A stretch of 11,464 nucleotides of DNA, from positions 1 to 11,464 of the forward strand of contig JACMKW010000222.1 in NCBI GenBank assembly GCA_014379885.1. The letters run 5' to 3'. A program made the position numbers and the translations under genes. Positions 8,143 to 11,464 of this stretch are shown here, piece after piece. This DNA comes from Rhizobacter sp. (lineage in GTDB: Bacteria > Pseudomonadota > Gammaproteobacteria > Burkholderiales > Burkholderiaceae). The notes beneath the pieces are model-generated. The model was given only the letters and a program-made list of their open reading frames with translations. It did not search any database and had not been told where the DNA came from. The stretch's first letter is position 1. Every line of letters starts with the position of its first letter.

Positions 8143-9435
8143 TCAGGTCGGGCGGCTCGCGCCGTGCCGTGGTGTGTGCTGACCGATCCAGCGTCCGTAG
8201 CGCAAGGCCCAGGCCGAAGTTGCCACGCCCCATGCCAACACGGCCAACAAGGTGAGCGCCGTTGCGGCGGCGGGCCAGATCGCGGCCACCACCCGAGACA
8301 GCACGGCCGCTTGCAGCGTCCAGTGAAATCCCCAGGCCAGGTTGTCGGCCGCCACCGAGTGGCCACTGTGCCCGCTGACCACCCGTGTGGCCATGGCGAA
8401 CAAGGTGGTGCCGAGGTATCCCATGGTCATGGCATGCAGCGGCGCCAGGCCCAAGCCCATGTTCGCAACGCCGAGTGCCGCCCCTGCGTGCGACACCGCC
8501 GCCAGCGCGAACGACACGGCCAACCACAGAAAGCCGACATGCAACATGACCAGCAGGCGAAACCGCAGGTTCTGCGTGAAACGCCACCGCAAGGCCAGCC
8601 ACAGCAGCAACGTGGCCACAGCGGCTTCAAACGTCGCCTGGCCCCACAGCAGCGGGGTCGGCAGCGGCCACCACCACAACTCGGCCACTGCCATCACCCC
8701 GCGCAGGCACAGGCTTGCACACACGACCCACACCATGGCGAGCGGTTGCCGGGCATCCAGCCAGCGCGGCGTGCCGGCGTCCAGAAACGGCAGCATGCGG
8801 TGCGACACCGCCATGAACACCGGCGCCACAAAGCACCAGAGCGCAAGCGAGGTGGCTGAACGCAGAAGCAGCGTGTGGTTGATGGACGCCGCACCCGCCG
8901 CCACCCACCACGCGAGTGCCCCCCATGCACAAGCCACTGCCACCAGAGTGGCGTGCTGTTTGTCGGCCGCATGGCTCACGCGCAAGAGCCCGACAAAGCG
9001 CACGCACAGCACAGTCCAAGCGGCGGCACCGAGGGCCAGGCCATCCGCCACCCACCCCATCGACAGGTGAAACCCCGGCACGGCCACAGCCCAGCTGAGC
9101 AGCAACGCCACCACGGGCACAAGCAGACCGCGCGCATCGACGGGGGGCAGACCCAGCCACCGGGGGCCGGCGGTGAAGCAGAAACCGGCAATGAACAAGG
9201 GCATGAAGCCGAAGCACATCCAGAGCGCATGTGCGGCCGGCGCAGGCAGCGCCCATGCGAGCGGGTGGTCAAGCGCACGTGCCAACAACACACCGCCCCA
9301 CCACAAACCACTGGCCGAGAACATCAGCGCGGCTGCGAAGAACGCCAGGCGATGGGGCGCCACCAGCAGGTGTCGAGCCCGCCACCTCACGTTAGCCGGC
9401 GCGGTCGGCAGCGGGTGGATGGGGATGCGCTTCAA
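8143..9435 (-). CDS. nnrS: NnrS family membrane protein (nitric-oxide metabolism)
   Basis: A 430-residue inner-membrane protein with about 12 hydrophobic segments. NnrS of Rhodobacter sphaeroides is a haem- and copper-containing protein in the NnrR (nitric oxide) regulon; in Vibrio cholerae it protects against nitric oxide, mainly by limiting iron-nitrosyl damage. Family motifs here: APHR (26-29) before helix 1; HALWMCFGFMPLFIAGF (69-85), then FTAGPRWLGLP; SHRMLPF (211-217); and HAMTMGYLG (334-342) with RVVSGHSGH (351-359). The histidines at 69, 212, 334, 356 and 359 are candidate metal ligands. The start is TTG 9435, the only usual start codon between the nearest in-frame upstream stop and the first helix apart from an internal GTG at residue 16. 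It lies four bases after the stop of the nitronate monooxygenase gene without a clear ribosome site, so translational coupling is likely. No denitrification enzyme genes are in the window. Confidence 0.88.
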   Translation of the reverse strand: MKRIPIHPLPTAPANVRWRARHLLVAPHRLAFFAAALMFSASGLWWGGVLLARALDHPLAWALPAPAAHALWMCFGFMPLFIAGFCFTAGPRWLGLPPVDARGLLVPVVALLLSWAVAVPGFHLSMGWVADGLALGAAAWTVLCVRFVGLLRVSHAADKQHATLVAVACAWGALAWWVAAGAASINHTLLLRSATSLALWCFVAPVFMAVSHRMLPFLDAGTPRWLDARQPLAMVWVVCASLCLRGVMAVAELWWWPLPTPLLWGQATFEAAVATLLLWLALRWRFTQNLRFRLLVMLHVGFLWLAVSFALAAVSHAGAALGVANMGLGLAPLHAMTMGYLGTTLFAMATRVVSGHSGHSVAADNLAWGFHWTLQAAVLSRVVAAIWPAAATALTLLAVLAWGVATSAWALRYGRWIGQHTPRHGASRPT

Positions 9436-9439
9436 GCGC

Positions 9440-10672
9440 TCAGCTGGCTGGCGCCGCGGGCGGCTGCAACAAGCGCTCCATCAAGTCGCGCACGCTGCGG
9501 ATCTGGTCGCCAAACGGCAAGGCGCCCACACCGCGGAAGAACAAACCCTTTTTCACCTCGCCCCGCAAAGCGGCGCCCAGCTGGTTGTCGATGCAGAACT
9601 GCCCCCAGCCCACCAGGCCATCGCGCAGGCCGCACTGGGCCAGGCAGTCGAAGACCTTGGTGCAGCGCTTCTTGGCATGTGCCACGGCCTGCAGCTTGTC
9701 TTCGATCTTCAGGTAGGCACGCAGCCAGGGTGTGGCCACGGCACGCGCCGGCAGGCCAGCCACGCTGGTGAACTCGACCATGTCTTCTTCTCGCGCCTCG
9801 GCCAGCACACGCTTGAATTCGCTGTGCGCGTCGCACTCCTGCGTGACGGCAAATGGCGTGCCGAGCTGCACACCGGCGGCACCCAGGGCTTGCAGGCGCT
9901 CGATGTCGGCGTGGCTGCGGATGCCACCGGCAGCGATGAGGGGCACCTCGCGCTCGATGCCAGCCGTGCGCAGAAACGCGAGCGCTTGCGGCAGCACGTT
10001 CTCGAAGTCGAAGCGCGGGTCGTTCAGGTCGGCAATCTTGGCGGCACCGAGGTGGCCGCCCGCGAGCCGAGGGTGCTCGATCACGATGGCGTCCGGCAGG
10101 CGCTTTTTGCGCTCCCATTTCTTCACCAGCAACTGCACACCACGCGCATCAGACAAGATCGGGATCAGGGCCGCATGCGGGTGGTCTTGCGCCAGATCCG
10201 GCAGATCGAGCGGCAGGCCGGCACCCACCACCACGGCGTCGATGCCGCACTCGAGGGCGCGTTTCACGGAGGGGCCGTATTCGCTCACCGCTCGCATCAC
10301 ATTGACGGCCAGCAGGCCGCGCCCTTGCGAGCGCTCGCGGGCGGCGTGAATCTCGCGTGCCAGTGCTTCGAGGTTGGCTTCGTCGATGGTCGCGCGCGTT
10401 TCATCGTCACGGCCCGTGCGAGCAGCCAAGCCTTGTGTGCGCTCCATCAGGTCGGGGTGAAGGCGCCGCAGGTCGACCGATGAAATGGTGCCCACACCGC
10501 CCAGCGCCGCAACACTGCCCGCCAGCTTGTTCGCCGAGACTCCCACCCCCATGCCACCTTGCACGATAGGCAGCAGTGTGCGCCCTGCCAGAGTGAGCGG
10601 CGCCAAACCACAGCGCAACAGCAGGCCTGCCAGTTCGGGGTGGACGTGAGGGAGGTTCATGGATGCAGACAT
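9440..10672 (-). CDS. Nitronate monooxygenase (2-nitropropane dioxygenase family)
   Basis: A 410-residue cytoplasmic FMN enzyme with a TIM-barrel fold. Characterised family members oxidise nitronates such as propionate 3-nitronate, releasing nitrite and a carbonyl product. Seen here: PIVQGGMGVGVS (35-46) at the FMN site; HPRLAGGH (200-207) with the family's catalytic-type histidine H207; PLIAAGGI (244-251); and GAAGVQLGTPF (264-274), binding FMN phosphate. Beyond the barrel is an extension of about 90 residues with C337, C343, C347 and C360, the last in QFCIDNQL, then KKGLFFRG and a helix. This tail occurs in a long subgroup of the family and could hold a metal or disulfide; its role is unknown to me. 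The enoyl-reductase FabK is a paralogue and related activity cannot be excluded. ATG 10660 is an equally possible start; neither has a clear ribosome site. Overexpression of this and nnrS together is likely from one promoter. Confidence 0.85.
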   Translation of the reverse strand: MSASMNLPHVHPELAGLLLRCGLAPLTLAGRTLLPIVQGGMGVGVSANKLAGSVAALGGVGTISSVDLRRLHPDLMERTQGLAARTGRDDETRATIDEANLEALAREIHAARERSQGRGLLAVNVMRAVSEYGPSVKRALECGIDAVVVGAGLPLDLPDLAQDHPHAALIPILSDARGVQLLVKKWERKKRLPDAIVIEHPRLAGGHLGAAKIADLNDPRFDFENVLPQALAFLRTAGIEREVPLIAAGGIRSHADIERLQALGAAGVQLGTPFAVTQECDAHSEFKRVLAEAREEDMVEFTSVAGLPARAVATPWLRAYLKIEDKLQAVAHAKKRCTKVFDCLAQCGLRDGLVGWGQFCIDNQLGAALRGEVKKGLFFRGVGALPFGDQIRSVRDLMERLLQPPAAPAS

Positions 10673-10777
10673 GGGCGCAGGCTATCGGCGTGCGCTCGAA
10701 GTGGGTTTGCGATGCATCAAGGCCCGACGGGTCAGCCCGAACGGAAATCCTGGCTTATTGATCGCAACTCCGTATCA

Positions 10778-10795
10778 GACATTGAGCAATGTCAA
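10778..10795. promoter_or_regulatory. FNR/Anr/Dnr/NnrR-type site within a perfect 16-base inverted repeat
   Basis: TTGAGCAATGTCAA (10782-10795) matches all eight core bases of TTGA-N6-TCAA, the site of the FNR/CRP superfamily of oxygen and nitric-oxide regulators; the flanking G and G differ from the full TTGAT-N4-ATCAA. It overlaps GACATTG-AG-CAATGTC (10778-10793), a perfect repeat with 7-base arms. It lies about 110 bases before the nitronate monooxygenase start and about 125 before the divergent repeat-protein gene, so it could serve either. nnrS genes are known members of NnrR/Dnr-type regulons, which favours the minus-strand operon. A half-site TTGAT is at 10758-10762. Confidence 0.5.
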
Positions 10796-10818
10796 TCTAA
10801 TGCCGGTCACTCAGTCCA

Positions 10819-10824
10819 CAAAAT
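10819..10824 (+). promoter_or_regulatory. Possible -10 element (CAAAAT) for the repeat-protein gene
   Basis: CAAAAT matches TATAAT at four of six bases. Its centre is 33 bases from the centre of the TTGA-N6-TCAA site, within a base of the spacing expected when an FNR-type activator sits at -41.5. This is the only hint that the plus-strand gene rather than the minus-strand operon uses that site. Such AT-rich hexamers arise easily by chance. Confidence 0.22.
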
Positions 10825-10836
10825 CAATGGCTCAAA

Positions 10837-10855
10837 AGTGAGTTGATGACTCACT
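10837..10855. promoter_or_regulatory. Inverted repeat AGTGAGT-TGATG-ACTCACT in the leader of the repeat-protein gene
   Basis: Perfect 7-base arms around five bases, 62 bases before ATG 10918. If transcription starts upstream, it forms a hairpin in the mRNA leader; otherwise it could be an operator. No T tract follows on plus, and a related CACTCAG sits at 10809-10815. A lesser repeat GCCT-AC-AGGC occurs at 10879-10888. No known regulator is recognised. Confidence 0.4.
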
Positions 10856-10917
10856 GGCAAACGAATGCCCAGAGTCAGGCCTACAGGCTTGTGTCCACCC
10901 ACCAGAAGGAGATTTCA

Positions 10918-11256
10918 ATGAAATTCAAGACCACTGCATTGCTCGCCGCGATCGTGGCTGCCCTTGCAACCCAGGGCGTGATGGCGCAAGACGCCGCCTC
11001 GGGCCCGAAAGCCCGCGCCGAAGTGAAGGCCGAAACCAAGGCAGCCGTGAAGACCGGCAACCTGCCCACCGACGCGGCCGATCAAGGCCTCGCCAAACCC
11101 AAAGCCAAGGCAAAAAAGGTCAAGGGCAAGCCCAAGGCGCCCGCTGTCAGCGAAGGGGGCAAAACCCGCTCCGACGTGAAGGCCGAGACCAAGGCCTCCA
11201 TGAAGGCCGGCGACATGCCCAAGGGCGACGTGCCCGACATGACAAAACCGAAGTAA
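10918..11256 (+). CDS. Exported lysine/alanine-rich repeat protein, function unknown
   Basis: A 112-residue protein with a clear signal peptide: MKFKTT, a hydrophobic core, and cleavage after VMA (residue 23), so it should be periplasmic or secreted. The mature part is low in complexity, very rich in Lys and Ala, and lacks Cys, Trp and Tyr. Two copies of an 18-residue unit (33-50 and 84-101), both with VKAETKA and ending G-x-x-P, agree at 11 positions; between them is a basic stretch rich in KPK (about 60-74). Short alanine/lysine proteins like this occur in Burkholderiales and are sometimes labelled TolA-like from composition only; they remind me loosely of DUF4148 proteins but I cannot assign one. 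ATG 10918 is secure: GAAGGAG (10905-10911) is six bases upstream. It is divergent from the nitronate monooxygenase gene and has a long leader with an inverted repeat. Confidence 0.85.
   Translation: MKFKTTALLAAIVAALATQGVMAQDAASGPKARAEVKAETKAAVKTGNLPTDAADQGLAKPKAKAKKVKGKPKAPAVSEGGKTRSDVKAETKASMKAGDMPKGDVPDMTKPK
11014..11067 (+). repeat. Intragenic direct repeat, copy 1
   Basis: Codes residues 33-50 of the exported protein. The second copy is at 11167-11220, same phase, 153 bases on. Eleven of 18 residues agree and the DNA is also close, especially GTGAAGGCCGA followed by ACCAAGGC, so it looks like an internal duplication rather than chance composition alone. Confidence 0.65.
11167..11220 (+). 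repeat. Intragenic direct repeat, copy 2
   Basis: Codes residues 84-101 of the exported protein; partner of 11014-11067. Differences are mostly conservative (Glu/Asp, Val/Met, Leu/Met), which suggests selection for a repeated helical unit. Confidence 0.65.
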
Positions 11257-11264
11257 ATCGGCAC

Positions 11265-11277
11265 AGGCTCCTAGCCT
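11265..11277. terminator. Weak hairpin between convergent genes
   Basis: AGGCT-CCT-AGCCT lies in the 33-base gap between the repeat-protein stop (11256) and the stop of the convergent edge gene (11290). A short T run (11288-11291) follows on plus at some distance. The stem is only five pairs and the T run is displaced, so this is a weak terminator candidate. Confidence 0.27.
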
Positions 11278-11289
11278 CGCAGCGAACTT

Positions 11290-11464
11290 TTACTCAGTGC
11301 AATGCTTGAGGGCGGTGGCACCCGATGCTTCTGCCCCTTTTCCCGACTGCCGGTTGCCGGCGCTCTGGTAATGGGCGCCAGGGGCGTAGCTTGCATCGAT
11401 CTCGTTGAAGATGGGGCTGCTGCCGTCGTCACTGGCATCGTGCAGGCGGAACGGCCCGGTGCCG
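11290..11464 (-). CDS. Unrecognised protein, C-terminal fragment (5' end outside window)
   Basis: A minus-strand frame open from the right edge to TAA at 11290-11292 gives 57 residues. Almost every codon ends in G or C over the first 40 codons, as in the neighbouring true genes, while the other two minus-strand frames do not show this, so it is very probably coding. The fragment reads GPFRLHDASDDGSSPIFNEI, continues with SYAPGAHYQSAGNRQSG, and ends ALKHCTE. It is polar with a single cysteine near the end and no membrane segment. I do not recognise the family. It converges with the repeat-protein gene, leaving 33 bases between the stops. Confidence 0.62.
   Translation of the reverse strand, partial: GTGPFRLHDASDDGSSPIFNEIDASYAPGAHYQSAGNRQSGKGAEASGATALKHCTE

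Noticed and set aside
9173..10483. A 436-codon plus-strand frame opposite the nitronate monooxygenase and nnrS start
   Set aside because: Shadow of two well-supported minus-strand genes; it spans the boundary between them and has no recognisable motifs.
10757..10801. Sigma-70 promoter formed by TTGAGC (10782) and TCTAAT (10796), or by TTGACA on the minus strand
   Set aside because: Spacers of 8 and about 12 bases are too short for a functional promoter; the matches overlap the regulator site and are better explained by it.
1..11464. Mobile elements, CRISPR arrays, tRNA or rRNA genes
   Set aside because: No transposase or integrase reading frame, no regularly spaced repeats, and no tRNA-like cloverleaf or rRNA sequence was noticed. 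A covariance-model scan would be needed to exclude small RNAs.

Overview
The window looks like a chromosomal segment of a high-GC betaproteobacterium, most likely of the order Burkholderiales. The GC-rich codon use, the long B12-dependent ribonucleotide reductase with a C-terminal cysteine finger, and the small conserved protein encoded divergently beside it all fit that group; genus cannot be fixed from the sequence alone. No rRNA, tRNA, insertion sequence, phage gene or CRISPR array is visible. Ten protein genes and one right-edge fragment cover nearly all of the window; no gene-free gap exceeds 250 bases.

Left block (1-3293, plus strand): the end of an FAD/NAD(P)-binding oxidoreductase, a YbfB/YjiJ-type major facilitator transporter 33 bases behind it, and, after a 152-base gap, an orphan periplasmic substrate-binding protein of the branched-chain amino acid (LivJ) type. 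Codon use here looks somewhat less GC-extreme than further right.

Central block (3313-8099): on the minus strand a large adenosylcobalamin-dependent (class II) ribonucleotide reductase; divergent from it, on the plus strand, a 134-residue conserved small protein followed by the co-chaperone pair cbpA and cbpM. cbpM and the next, convergent gene are separated by a hairpin flanked by A5 and T5 tracts that should work as a terminator in both directions.

Right block (8143-11464): a minus-strand pair encoding a nitronate monooxygenase and an NnrS membrane protein, separated by only four bases and so very likely cotranscribed; a divergent, exported, lysine/alanine-rich repeat protein; and the end of an unrecognised minus-strand gene at the edge. 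The 245-base divergent region holds a TTGA-N6-TCAA site, the core of FNR/Anr/Dnr/NnrR binding sites, embedded in a perfect 16-base inverted repeat. It makes sense upstream of nnrS, a gene of nitric-oxide metabolism. A weaker similar site lies in front of the oxygen-independent reductase. The two sites suggest, but do not prove, a shared link to low oxygen or nitrogen oxides.

I found no clearly new multi-gene system. The items most worth a second look are the nitronate monooxygenase-nnrS pair with its FNR-type site and cysteine-bearing enzyme tail, the small protein beside nrdJ that tends to be misnamed, and the secreted repeat protein.
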